DNA of 64,000 nucleotides, taken from Caenorhabditis remanei. Its lineage: Eukaryota > Nematoda > Chromadorea > Rhabditida > Rhabditidae. Positions 36,192 through 48,084 of the stretch are shown here, in pieces. How positions within the stretch are numbered: the first letter of the stretch is position 1; each line of letters starts with the position of its first letter. Position numbers and translations under genes: made by a program. The notes below the pieces were generated by a model. That model saw only the letters and a program-made list of their open reading frames with translations. It searched no databases and had not been told where the DNA came from. The DNA is taken from contig NC_071332.1 in the NCBI RefSeq assembly GCF_010183535.1, positions 20,212,001-20,276,000 on the forward strand. The letters are read 5' to 3'.

Positions 36192-38878
36192 TTATTCCTG
36201 TCTCGTCGTGCTCACATCAAATCCCACCGCCACCGGCTCCAAAGTGGACCCCACATAGACCTGTGCGGGAGCACACGGACAACAAAAAACTCTGAGAATA
36301 TTCTTTGACGAGGCAAGTAGAGAATGCACATTCCGTCGATTACAACCGACATATGTTAACTGAATAGTCATTGGCAAGAGGAGCACATCGATTGCGGTGA
36401 ACATTCGCATTGTCTCATAGGCAGTAAAACTGGGATACAGAAAAAGGATTGAGATGTAAAACTAAACATGAATTTAATTTATTTACAAAAAAATCAAAAC
36501 TCACCGATTTCTCCATCAAAATCACCACTAACTGCCAGAGAACGTACCTTTGCGGATGGTTCAGTTGAGATGATTGCAGGTGGACTAGTTTTCGAAGGCT
36601 TATCACAATTGGCATGTAAAGACATGTGGACACAAAGATCAACAGGTTTAGGAAAGTGTAATAGAGCTGGAATTATGTATACTTAAAACTATATATACAG
36701 TACCTTTTTCCAGTTGAAAAGGTCCGACTTTGAGAGTGTGTCATGGCAATACTTAATGTTCCATCTAATAGATTTTTAACGAATCATACAGTTCAAAAAT
36801 AGAGCTCCATTTTTGTAGTTGACAACTTTTTTGTACGGACACTCCCTAGAGAGTTTAAGAGGACAGCTCAAAATCGCCCTATTTTGCACTGAAATTGGAC
36901 GATTTGAGGGAGAAATTACTTCGACGATATGTAACTTGCTAGGGAGTGTCCGTACAAAAAAGTTGTCAACTACAAAAATAGAGTTCTATTCTTGGTCTGT
37001 TAGATCCCATAAACAGTTATTTTGTGGGACCGTTAGTTTTGCTATGACACAATCTCAAAGTTTGCCGTTTTCAACTAAGAAATTTGAAAAAAAAATTTCT
37101 CGAAAAACCTGAAAATTGGCTATGTTTAACAAGGTGTCCCGCCGCTCATTCTCACACCACCGTAATAAATCCTATATTAGTGTGTAGATCAAATCTAGAC
37201 CTTCATTTTTGTAGTTGACCACTTTTTTCTACGGACACTCCCTAGAGAGTTATGATCATTTTAAGGGGACAGCTCAAAAATCACTCTATTTTGCACTGAA
37301 ATTGGTCGATTTGAGGGAGAAATCACTTTGTCGATATGTAACTCTCTAGAGAGTGTCCGTACAAAAAAAGTTGTCAACTACAAAAATGGAGTTCTATTCT
37401 TGGTCTGTTCGATCCCATAAAACATTATTTTGTGGGACAATCAGTATTACCATGACACAATCTCAAAGTTTGGCGTTTTCAACTGAAAAAGGCAGAACTT
37501 AAAATACTTTTGAGCGGTACTGACAAATTGACATTTTTCAGTTGAAAATGACCTTACGGTATCACTAATTGTCCCACAAAGTAAATTATGTATAACTCCG
37601 CCCCTCTCAAGTGAAAAGTCTGAAGATGGGGGTATATTTTTGTAGTTGACCATTTTTTATAGCTCCCCCCACTTTTGAGATATGCGCCTTGAAAGTTAGT
37701 CCTTTAAACCCGTATATCTCAAAAGTGGGCGGAGCTATCAAAAAGTGGTACACGAGAAAAATGATCCCCTTTTCTCAATCTACACAGTCATATAATAATT
37801 TTTTTTTATTTGGATCAAAATAATGTGAAAATTGTTAGGAAAAATAATTATTTGAATATTTTTTAAACTCATTTTTAGATTTATGTATGCCACTATTAAT
37901 TTTTGTCCAGAATTCTTGATTTTTGATGTACATATCAAAAAAGACACGGCCTTCATTTTTGTAGTTGACAACTTTTTTGTACGGACACTACCTAGAGAGT
38001 TATGACATACATAAATCTGAAAATGACCTGAAAAAATTTTCAAAAAAAAAATGTTTTTCCAAACAATTTTCACATTATTTTTGATCCAAATAAAAAAATT
38101 TTATATGACTGTGTAGATTGAGGAAAGGGGATAATTTTTCTAGTGTACCACTTTTTAACAGCTCCGCCCACTTTTGAGAAATGCGGCTTTCAAGGCTTAA
38201 CTTTCAAGGCACATATCTTAAAAGTGGGCGGAGCTATCAAAAAGTTGTCAACTACAAAAATGTAGCCCTATTTTTGCTCTTTTTTACTGCATGATACTGC
38301 ATGTATATTTGGAAAAATAAGTATTTAATTACCGTTTTAACGAAGTCATGCAACTTCTCTTCTACCGCAGCGATACTAAAAATAGTGATATGAATAAGAA
38401 TCGATAAAAAGTAGACACAATATAACAATCGTTTCATATTCTTTGCACTGATATTCAATAATGAGTCAGAACTCGGAAAAAAGTATAAAAGAAACCGCTG
38501 GATTGCTAACAATGACAACATTAAATGAATCACCTCACAAAGTATTTCAGAAATTGGAAATACGGAAATCAAAAGAATTGTTAAGCCAAGTTTGACTATT
38601 TCTAAATCGAAAACTTGTATCAAAACGACAGCAGCCAGAATCAGACAAGTGCTAAGGACCGCCAATTTGATAAGCTTGTAGAAATGCTCAACGATCGGAA
38701 ATATCGGTATACACTTGTCGCGTTCTTGGTTTTTCCGGAAAATATGGATGTAAAAGGGGAATGTTAGGAATTGGAGGGACAAATAAACTATAAGAGCTGA
38801 TATCAGTAGCGGGGTGTTACTGAGAGCATCATCCGTGATCATGTGCTGACGCACAGAAGAATTTAATGGTGGATCCAT
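36192..38878 (-). CDS. Class Z (srz-like) seven-transmembrane chemoreceptor, intact, 325 aa
   Basis: Predicted chemosensory GPCR. Exons: 38333-38878, 36505-36666, 36192-36461; all junctions are phase 0 and give 325 aa. Features: FLTFPFYIHIFRKNQERDK, IPIFPIVEHFYKLIKL, LMLSLLAIQRFLLYFFPSSD, then YYTFLNLLIFVSTCLYMPI, SSQLNHPQRYVLWQLVVI and the last helix into MTIQLTYVGCNRRNVHSLL. These are the srz-type blocks as I know them, and they align with the frameshifted gene at 28325-30518. The start at 38878 (MDPPLNSS) is preferred; the frame stays open upstream to 38980. Intron 1 (36667-38332, 1.67 kb) is packed with fold-back repeats. The C-terminal tail has a CCPC motif. Ligand unknown. Confidence 0.84.
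36700..38275. repeat. Fold-back repeats filling srz-like G intron 1
   Basis: At least six half-units of the TAGTTGACAACTTTTTTGTA / GTACGGACACTCCC family in both orientations, at about 36800, 36960, 37220, 37370, 37970 and 38240. They are mixed with GTGGGCGGAGCTAT pieces. Confidence 0.75.
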
Positions 38879-39183
38879 TTTGGAGGGACGGGAAAAGTGA
38901 CGGAGCTCAACAAATACATATAGCGTTGGAGCAGCATTAAAGAAATTCAAAGGGTGGTAAGAGCCTTCTTCACCTGCCATTGGCTGACAAATATAATCCT
39001 AGGAGATGAAATTTGTCTCGAATTAAGCGATTTCAGCTGTCACTTTGACTATACGTAAATGATAGTTTAATTTTAGAAGAATGGTTAAATCAGGCTGCTT
39101 AAACATCTGCTGCTTATCCCTAAGGTCACCGAGCTAACTGGGAATGGTCATGGGGTCAATTTGGAGATATGGGACGTGACCTA
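38879..39183. promoter_or_regulatory. Upstream flank of srz-like G
   Basis: About 300 bp upstream of the 38878 start, AT-rich with one GC-richer stretch near 39115-39180. No core promoter motif or gene recognised. Confidence 0.3.
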
Positions 39184-39638
39184 CAGTACCGCTCAAAAGT
39201 ATATTCAGTTTTGCCATTTTCAGTTGAAAACGCTCAGCTTTGAGAGTGTGTCATGGTAATACTGATTGTACCATCAAGTAGATTTTTAATGGGTCTTGTA
39301 GATCAAAAGTAGAGCTTCATTTTTGTAGTTGGCAACTTTTTTTGTACGGACGCTCCCTGGCAAGTTACATATCGTCGAAGTAATTTCTCCCTCAAATCGA
39401 CTCTTTTCAGTGCAAAATAGGGCCGTTTTGAACTGTCTCTTTTAAATGACCATAACTCTCTAGGGATTGTCCGTACAAAAAAGTTGTCAACTACAAAAAT
39501 AAAGCTCTACCTTTGATTTGTATGATCCATTAAAAATCTACTTGATGGGACGATAAGTGTAACCATGACACACTCTCAAAGTCGGACCTTTTCAACTGAA
39601 AAAAAACCAAAACTTAATATACTTTTGAGCGGTACAAA
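39184..39638. mobile_element. Palindromic MITE, complete copy (about 455 bp)
   Basis: The left end CAGTACCGCTCAAAAGTATA is mirrored by TATACTTTTGAGCGGTAC at 39618-39635. Inner arms are also inverted: TTTTCAGTTGAAAACG / TTTTCAACTGAAAA, GAGAGTGTGTCATGGTAATA / CCATGACACACTCTC, and TAGTTGGCAACTTTTTTTGT / AAAGTTGTCAACTAC. No coding potential, so non-autonomous. The region to 40220 holds further inverted half-units of the same family. Confidence 0.8.
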
Positions 39639-40220
39639 GCCATTTCTCCATGAAACCGACTAATTTCAATGTGACAACCTACAACTTTTAAGAAAGAGTG
39701 CCTACAAAAAAATAGTCAACTACAAAAATGATCTGCTATTTGTACTCTGTCCAACACATACAAAATGGAGTTTACCAAACAATCAAGTCAACTTTGGCTG
39801 TTTTCAGTTGATAATCCCCAACTTTGAGAGTGTGTCATAGTAAAACTAACTGTCTCACAATATACCTGTTTATGGGATCGAATAGAAAAAAAATAGAGCT
39901 TCATTTTTGTAGTTGACAACTTTTTTGTACGGGCACATCCTAAAAAGTTACAGACAGTCTATGTGAACAGCTCAAAAATTTATCCTTTTAGCACTGAAAA
40001 ATGCAAAAATTGCGAGAAATTTCTTTGACGATTGATAACTTCTTTGGATGTGCCCGTACAAAAAAGTTGTCAACTACAAAAATGAAGCTCTGTTTGTGAT
40101 CTATACACTCAATAAACAATCAATATTGTGAGACTATCAGGGAGGTAGTGTCACAGTCACAAAGCTGACCAGTTTCAACTATAAACTGCAAGTGTCCCAT
40201 TCTGTACAGGAAGTATTGTG
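39639..40220. repeat. Diverged fold-back copy between the two MITEs
   Basis: Contains GTTGACAACTTTTTTGTACG near 39915 and its inverse GTACAAAAAAGTTGTCAACT near 40055, flanked by GAGTGTGTCATAGTAA and GTGTCACAGTCAC pieces. Same family, more diverged ends. Confidence 0.65.
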
Positions 40221-41943
40221 CAGTACCGCTCAAAAGTATTAGGTTGATGCATAAGTTTCTTTCTTTTTTTGGGTAATTTTTGGTATGAAATTTCTAGAAG
40301 ACTAATAGTTCACATAATAAGAAACATTGTTGGTTAGTACCTATAACTCATTGTGATTATACCTGTGACTTGACGTCCACCATCCGTTTAATCTCAGCCG
40401 GAGGCACGTCAAAACACTTGAGTAACCCTTTTTTGCTACCACTTTTCGTCTCCATTTTTTTCCTAGAAAATGTCGACAAGAATGGGTGAGCTATTTAGAA
40501 TTAAAACAAGCAAGAAAAGTCATTTATAAAAAACAAATAAACGCATTCCAACTAAGCAACGATAGTTCAGTGCGGGTCCCTGACGAAAGGTTAGGATCAG
40601 AAATTTAGGAGTGTGCGAGTATTTTCGATATTTCTTTAACTGTAGATAGGGAAATCGGTGGAAATGTTTATTATTAAGTAAAGTAGACATTGATGTTTCT
40701 AAATTTACTTTGTTTTCAATATTCACATCATTTGTCCTTTTTCGCAGGAAGCCCGAAGTCAACATCATCAAAATCACTTTATTTTTGAGTTTGATGAGGC
40801 CTATTGCTCCTACCTCTAAAGCAATCCACTAGATATTTAGTACATTTTTAGATCAATGTATGTACTATTGACTACTTACAACAAAATAATTCAGACTTAT
40901 TTGTGAGCGTTGAGAAGAGAACTAGACTCCACTCAGGTCTACTACACAAAATTTCTCGAAAGAGCAAAAATCATAAGAAATTTATCAGCCAAGTTTTATC
41001 ACTTAATTTGATAGCTGTGTCATAAACTTTTTTATGGCTTAACTTACTCATTTTCCCCTCTAACATATACAAATAGTTTGGTACAAATGTTCTCTCAAAT
41101 ATTTTTGTAATCTGTTTGAACCCAGCTGAACCATGATTTCTCGTTGCTCTCAATAGTCTGATCTTAACTTTTTTGTTTTCAACATTCCGACTGAAAATTA
41201 AAATGTGATAACAAGATCAAGTCTTGTTTTATGAATTGCAATTAATTTCTTATAAAGATCTTATTATTTTGATACCAATGCGACAAAAATCAAAAAACCT
41301 TCCAAAATAGGCATTTGGTTGGCGATCAAAAAAGCCATCGTTTTCACGAGCGGAGTGTCTAGGCACCAACTTGAAACATTATATGTTAGCCACTAAAGAG
41401 GTCATAAAAATGCAAAAATGTTTGGGTTGAAAAACAACCTCATCGCTTAGAGACCGGGGACCAAAGTCACACCTTCAAAAAAGAAAGAAACTTATGCATC
41501 AACCTAATATATTAAGTTTTGGTTTTTTCAGTTGTAAAGGTCCAACTTTGACAGTGTGCCATGGTAATACTTATTGTCCCATCAAGTAGATTTTTAATGG
41601 ATCACACAAATCAAAGGTAGAGCTCCATTTTTAAAGTTGACAACTTTTTTGTACGGACACTCCCTAGAGAGTTATGATCATTTTAAGGGGACATCTCAAA
41701 AATCGCACTATTTTGCACTGAATTGGGTCGATTTGAGGGAGAACTTACTTTAACTGACTGTAACTTGCTAGGGAGTGTCCGTACAAAAAAATTGTCAACT
41801 ACAAAAATGGAGTTCTATTCTTGGTCTGTTTGATCCCATAAACAGTTATTTTGTGGGACCGTTAGTTTTACTATGACACACTCTCAAAGTTGGTCGTTTT
41901 CAACTGAAAAAAGCAGAACTTAATATACTATTGTGCGGTACTG
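40221..41943. mobile_element. Second palindromic MITE copy, split by a mariner-type element
   Basis: The left end CAGTACCGCTCAAAAGTA (40221-40238) and the right end ...GCGGTACTG (41935-41943) are the two termini of one MITE. Removing 40239-41507 plus one TA leaves about 452 bp, the same size as the intact copy at 39184-39638. Confidence 0.8.
40239..41507. mobile_element. Mariner-type DNA transposon, 1269 bp, transposase not recognisable
   Basis: Inverted ends TTAGGTTGATGCATAAGTTT (40239 onward) and AAACTTATGCATCAACCTAA (to 41507) share at least 28 bp and resemble mariner termini. TA duplications flank it (40237-40238 and 41508-41509), and the interrupted sequence is a known MITE end, so the insertion is exact. 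Length fits a mariner element. Open frames inside (40520-40777 and 40971-41153, minus) are short and I see no mariner catalytic motifs, so it is probably a defective or non-autonomous copy. Confidence 0.82.
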
Positions 41944-42234
41944 TATATTCTATCTATCAAACATTTTTACAGCACCAAGTATTTTGAATATCAATTACTA
42001 TCCCAGACTATTGGAATCGCTTATATTATTTTCCAACTCCTTGCATTGATCAAACAATAGTTTTATTGGTGTCTCAACCCTCTCTCTGCAAACATCACTT
42101 TCTCTCATTGTCTGCCCTATTTTCTGCTCGTTTTTGTGCTCCATTCTCTGACTTTTCCTCTGATTCTCTAATTCTCCCTTTTCTCGTTTTTGTGACTTCC
42201 AACAAATTCTTCTCGATTCATTCATTCCCTCAAA
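41944..42234 (+). promoter_or_regulatory. Upstream flank of nuclear receptor J
   Basis: Pyrimidine-rich stretch (TCTCTCTGC, TTTCTCTCATTG, TTCATTCCCTC) before the ATG at 42235. No TATA box or trans-splice acceptor stands out. Confidence 0.3.
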
Positions 42235-45169
42235 ATGACCATAAGTCAATTAGACTACAGTAACCCTCTGTGTTTGGTATGCGGAAATGATGGCAATGGT
42301 GTGCATTTTGGTGTGCAGACGTGTCGAGCGTGTGCCATGTTTTTTCGGTGAGTTTTAGTAAGTGAAAATGAAGGAAAATGCACAAGAATGCACGCTGATC
42401 ATTTTGGAGCATTTTGATGCATTTTGATGCATTTTGGTTCATTTTGGAGCATGTATATCCAATTTTTGTCAATTTCCCATTATTTTCAGACGCTCCACAA
42501 CCCAAAAAATACCATTCTATTGCAAAAAGCATCCAAAATTCTGTGATATCCATGTGGCAGAGCACCGACTGATGTGCAAGTACTGTAGACTCAAAAAGTG
42601 CCAAGAAGTGGGAATGAGCAGAGAGAAAAGTGAGTTTTAAAATTATTTTTCAAGCTGAAAATTAAAAATTGAACATTTTGAGCTAAAAATCATAAAAATT
42701 GGTGGAAAATGTGGAAAGTTAGACGGTTTTCAAAAAATTCGAAAATTCGAAATTTTCAAAATCTACCGTATCTCTGTTATTTTCGTGGTAAGACCCATGA
42801 AACTTATATTGTTAGAATCAGCATGGCAAGACGGTTCAAATGAGTATAATCATGACATATTTTGGAAAAATTTTCAAAATCCCGCTCCAAGAACACTACA
42901 GTACCCCAGACCACTACAGTAGCCCAAATTGTATCCGTTTGCATTTTTGAATAAAAATACAAAAAATTCTGAGTTTTTTGAGCTGTAAATTATGTAAAAC
43001 AAATAGCAAATGTAGAAGTTACAGATTTTCGAAAATTTTCGAAAATTTTCGAAAATCGAAAATCTACCATATCTCAGTCCTTTTCGTGGCAAGACCCAGG
43101 AAACTTATATTTTTGAAATCTGCGTGAAAATGCGGTTTTTTCAGAACTCCCTCCTAGACCTCAAGGCATCGGCTGTGACCATGAATTATCCAGAAATCGA
43201 TACGGTAGCCGTGTGATCTATGACGTCATTGACCCGGATACTGGAGTGGTGTCAAGGCTTATCGATGTGGCACCAATTATCAAGAGGAGTCGATTGATAT
43301 TGGAAAATGTGAGTCAGAAAATACACAAAAACAGGGATTTTGTGCTGAAAATGCACCAAAATGCACCAAAAAAAAATCATGCAAACCATATCATGATTAT
43401 ACTCATTCGAACCGTCTCGTCTTCCTGATTTCAAAATTATAAATTTCATGGGTCTCGCCACGAAACTCATAGAGATACGGTAGTTTTTAGATTTTTGAAA
43501 ATTTTCGAAACTTTTCGAAAATCTGTAACTTCTTCATTTTTTATCCGTTTTACATGATTTTTAGTTTAAAAAATTCAGAAATTTATGAATTTTCAGTTTA
43601 AAAAATTTCAGCACTCCCTACCCGAAGCCGTTTCTACTATGAACCCATTGGAAAAAATGACATTCGCCTTGAACAAAATTCGATCTGATCAAAATCTGAA
43701 CCCAGAAATGATAAAGTCCTCGTCATTTCGAGACTATTTTTACTTCTGGGAGCAGAATATGAGAAAATGCGCCGAATGGTTGATGTATTCAGAGGAGTTT
43801 CGAATGTTGCCAAAGCATGAAAGGGTATGGTAGCATTAGAATGCACAAAAATGACTCAGAATGATTTTTATTCATTCTAGCGCATTTTGATGCATTTTGA
43901 GCTTCGAACTGGGTAGAATGCTCCAGAATGCTCCAAAATGCTTCAGAATGATTCTTACGCATTCTGATGCATTTCCAGCTCAACTTCTTCAAAAATGAGC
44001 TGTTTCGAGTTTGGAGGAGTTAGGAATGTCAACAGAACATTAAAATGCACTTGAATGCTCAAGAATGCACAAAAATGACGCCAAAACATTTTCCAGCTAG
44101 AAATTTTCAAATTGGTGTGGGCAATGTGGCGACGAGTAGAACGGAAAACGATGTCAGCAAAAATTTTTGGTCAGAGATGCCTGTATGAAAAAATTTTGCT
44201 CCTTTCAAATGATAAGGCGGGCAGAGTGAATGATTTCGCGATGGATGTCTCGGAATTGTGGAATTCAGAACATAAAACGATTACTAAGTGGGTTTTGCAT
44301 TCTGGAAATGTTCGAGAATGCACAAGAATGCACTAGAATGCAAAATGATCATTCTTTCAAAACTTTCAAAACCATGACATGATTATACTCATTTGAAGCG
44401 CATTTTCACGTTGAATTCAAAAATGTCGAAATATTTTATTTTGACCTACACCCCACCAAGTTACACTCAATATATTACAGCATGTTCGGAGAAGAAATCA
44501 ATCAATACTACCAGGACCTCGTGAAACCGTATCTGAAACTCAATTTATCTGAAATCGAAGTCACATTCATTCTCTGTCAACTAGTATGGAATTATGCTGG
44601 CCGAAGACTTCAAGGACAGACGCAGACGGCCGGAGAAATATTTTTGGAGAAAATTTCCAATAATTTGAATGATTATTATCGATCGATTGATAGAGATATC
44701 ATTGGGAACTATGCAGGAAGGTTGACAAGAATGATGAGCATTGTTAATAATGTTTTGGTAAGTGAGAATGCATTAGAATGCACCAAAATGCACCAAAATG
44801 AAAATCATGCAAACCATATCATGATTATACTCATTCGAACCGTCTCGTCTTCCTGATTCCAAAAATATAAGTTTCATGGGTCCCACCACGAAAATGCCTG
44901 AGATACTGTAGATTTTCGAATTCCGAAAAATTTTCGAAAATTTTCGAAAATCTGTAACATCTACATTTTCCATCGGTTTTACATGATTTTTAGCTCAAAA
45001 AATGCAGAATTTTTTGAATTTTCATTTAAAAACGCAATCAAATACGTTTTTCAATCAAAAAGTTTATTTTCAGACCCTCCAACTCAAACAAGAAAAGCTG
45101 ATGGATATGGTATTTTTATTTGATATGTTTAACTTCAAATTTTCGGATCCCGCGTTTTTTAGTGTTTGA
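42235..45169 (+). CDS. Nuclear hormone receptor (receptor J), 397 aa
   Basis: Predicted C4 zinc-finger ligand-regulated transcription factor of the expanded nematode (supplementary NHR) type. Exons: 42235-42347, 42490-42629, 43145-43308, 43612-43824, 44097-44287, 44481-44757, 45074-45169; phases join to 397 aa. The first finger has C13, C16, C30 and C33, with the P-box region CRACAMFFR. The second finger has C49, C56, C67 and C70, then RLKKCQEVGM. The ligand-binding half includes MTFALNKIRSDQ, FEIFKLVWAMWRR-type helix sequence and a C-terminal LFDMFNFKF...AFFSV block. All introns over 100 bp contain CATGATTATACTC-family copies or GAATGC arrays. It is convergent with paralogue K, with only 56 bp between the two stop codons. 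Intact. Confidence 0.87.
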
Positions 45170-45225
45170 ATAGCTTGATAATCCAATAAAGAATATTTTA
45201 TTATTAAAAAAATGTACAAAAATGA
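45170..45225. terminator. 56-bp convergent 3' overlap region with both polyadenylation signals
   Basis: AATAAA at 45185-45190 serves the plus-strand receptor J. TTTATT at 45197-45202 gives AATAAA on the minus strand for receptor K. The two 3' UTRs must overlap. Confidence 0.6.
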
Positions 45226-48084
45226 TCAAACTGAGAAGAACGCCGGCTCGGACACCACCACATTCACCATATCGAACAGAAACCCCATCTCCAATGTCCT
45301 TTCGTGCTCCGCTTGGACTTTCTGAAATAGGAAAAGATGAATTAGTGTTTTTAAAATGTAGAGCAGACAATTTGAATCATTTCAGCAAAAAAGTTGACTG
45401 AAAATGACTAAAAACAAAAAAGTTAGAGATTTTCGAAAATTTTCGAAAATTAAATCGCCACTAAACATGTCATAATTCTTTAGGATTTGAGTTTTATGAT
45501 TTGATTTTTATATTTTTGGAATCGGCAGAGCAAAACGGTTTGAATGAGTATAATCATGACATGTTTTGAATGATTTTGGAATTTGTGCATTTTGGTGCAT
45601 TCTGGTACATTTTGGAGTCATTTGAGGTCATTTCTCAATTCATGAGGGTTCAACTGCTCCAAACTATATTTCACACAGTTCAGGGTGCTGAGAGCTGTTG
45701 TTATATTTCAAAAATGCACAAGAATGACCAAAAATGACAAAAAATCATTTTTCGAAAAATATCATTTTTTTTTGCATTTTTGCTAATTATAGTTTATTTT
45801 TGATATATTTTTTTCCATTTTTTCACTCACCAACACCCCATTGACCATCTCCATGAGCACCGCCAACCGCGGCGCATAATTCTTCAGTCTCATTTCATTC
45901 CGATAGTATTCATGCAGATTTTCAGAAATTTCAGACAAAAACGCGTCGGATGCCTGGAGAGTCTGTCCGAGGAGTTTTCGGGATGCATAGTTCCATACGA
46001 TTTGAGATAAGGCAAAATTTATTTCAGTGTCCGTGAAATTCCATTCTAGACAGGGACGGACAACGATGTCGAAGTATAGGAGCAGATGTTTTCTCATAAA
46101 ACTGAAAAATTTGATCGAAAATGATGAAAAATGCATCTAAAGTGCACAAGAATGCACTAGAATGCACCAGAATGCACACTGATGTATCTGATCATTCTTG
46201 TTCACTCCTTTTCCTTACCGCCTATATTCCGCCATACTTTTCCCAGAAATTTCCGTCATGTCCACTTCGAAATTGTCAAATTGCATAACCATGTCATCCG
46301 AAATAAGCAATAGTTTTTCATCCAAACATCGTTGTCCAAACATTTTTGCAGATAATGAATTCCTCTCAACTCGTCGCCAAACAGCCCAGATGATTTTGAA
46401 GAAGTTGAGCTGAAACGATAGTTTTGGGAAACTTTAGCCTTGAAAATGCTTTAAAATTGCTCAAAATGTTTCAGAATGCACCAGAATGCTTGACAATCAT
46501 TCTGAAGCGTTTTGGGGCATTTTGGAGCAATTTGAAGCACAAAATGCATTGAAATGCATCAGAATCATTTTGATGATCTTTGGAGCATTCTTACTCATTT
46601 TGAAGCTCAAAATGCACCAAAATGCACCGGAATGCACCGAAATCATTCTGACATATTCTGGTGCATTTTTATGCATTCTAGTCCTTTGAAATGCTCCAAA
46701 ATGCACCAAAATCCTACCGTACCCTCTCATGCTCCGGTAATCCATAGAACTGCTCGGAATGCATCGACCACTCGGCTGCTCTTGTCATCAGCTCCTCCCA
46801 ATGTAGAAAATAGTCATCAAATGTCATTTCATACATCATTTTCGGCTGTTTTTTCTGTCCGGACTGCAGTTTTTGGAGTGAAAATGTCATTTTTTGAAGG
46901 GCATTGAGAGATTTGAATTGGGTGGTGGTTGGTGGGTGAAACTGCAAGAAAAATTAACTAGAATGCACCAAAATGCACAAGAATGCATGAGAATGATTGG
47001 AGTGCATTCTGGAGCATTCTTCACTTACATCCTCCAAAATCTCCTTGCTTCTTCTGATTATCGGTCCAATATCTATCCATCTTATTGATTTATTGGTGAC
47101 AGGGTCTATGACGTCATACATTACACGTTTCGGATCAGACATTGGTATCATTTGGGCTACTGTAGTAGTCTGGGGTACTGTAGCGATCTCGCAGCGGGAT
47201 TTTGAGGGGTCTTCTAAAAAAATGAATAAAAAAATCAAAAATGGATGGCAATGAAAAGTTTCGAAAAATGATTTGTTGTCATTCTTTGTCATTCTTGTGC
47301 ATTTTTGAACTTTTAACAGTTTTCAGCACCCAGAACTCTGTGACTTTCAGTTTGGAGCATATGAGCACTCTTGCATTGAGAAATGAGCCCAAATGAGGCA
47401 AAATGAACCAGAATGCACAAAATTCCAAAATCATTCAAAACAACTCATTATTATACTCATTTGAACCGTTTTGTCCTGCTGATTTCAAAAATATAAGTTT
47501 CATGGGTCCTACCACAAAAATGACTGAGATACGGTAGATTTTGTGAAATTTCAATTTTTGGCGATTTTTCGAATTTTTTCAAAACCTTTTAGTTTGCTTC
47601 ATTTCTAACCAATTTTTATGATTTTTGGCTTGAATTTTCAGTTTTTATTTTATTTTTCATTTTCAGCTTGAAAAACTCACTTCTCTCACTGCTCATCCCC
47701 ACTTCTTGACACTTTTGAGTCTACAGTACTTGCACATCAGTCGATGCTCTGCCACACGGATATTACAGAATTTTGAGTGGTTTTTGCATTGGAATAGCGT
47801 TTGTTGAGTGTGAGAACGGCTGAAAATATTAAAAATAACAAAAAATTGACAAAAATAGGATAAAAAACGCTTCAAAATGCCTCAGAATGCACCAAAATGA
47901 ACTAAAATGCACCAAAATGATTAGCGTGCATTCTTCTGCATTTTTGTGCATTTTCACACCACAAAACCCACCGAAAAAACATGGCACACGCCCGACACGT
48001 CTGCACACCAAAATGCACACCATTCCCATCATTTCCGCATACCAAACACAGCGGGTTACTGTATTCTGGGATAGCTAGAGTCAT
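45226..48084 (-). pseudogene. Nuclear hormone receptor (receptor K), paralogue of J, frameshift in DNA-binding domain
   Basis: Exons: 47972-48084, 47681-47819, 47029-47213, 46723-46941, 46219-46409, 45831-46101, 45226-45321. Intron phases equal those of receptor J, and exons 1, 5 and 7 have the same lengths (113, 191, 96 nt). The DBD is almost identical to J (PLCLVCGNDGNGVHFGVQT). Exon 2 is 139 nt instead of 140: J has an A5 run in CTCAAAAAGTGCC, whereas here the minus strand has A4 (plus T4 at 47713-47716). Translation leaves the frame in the second finger and stops at GGA TGA just before the exon end. All downstream exons are open and in phase if one base is restored, so the lesion is recent, a polymorphism or a base-call error. 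Confidence 0.8.

Noticed and set aside
40520..41153. Minus-strand frames inside the mariner-type element as a transposase
   Set aside because: No helix-turn-helix or DDD/DDE-type motif is recognisable, and the frames are short and unlinked.
46554..46907. 117-aa plus-strand frame over receptor K
   Set aside because: Antisense of K exon 4 plus periodic repeat; the minus-strand exon has paralogue support.
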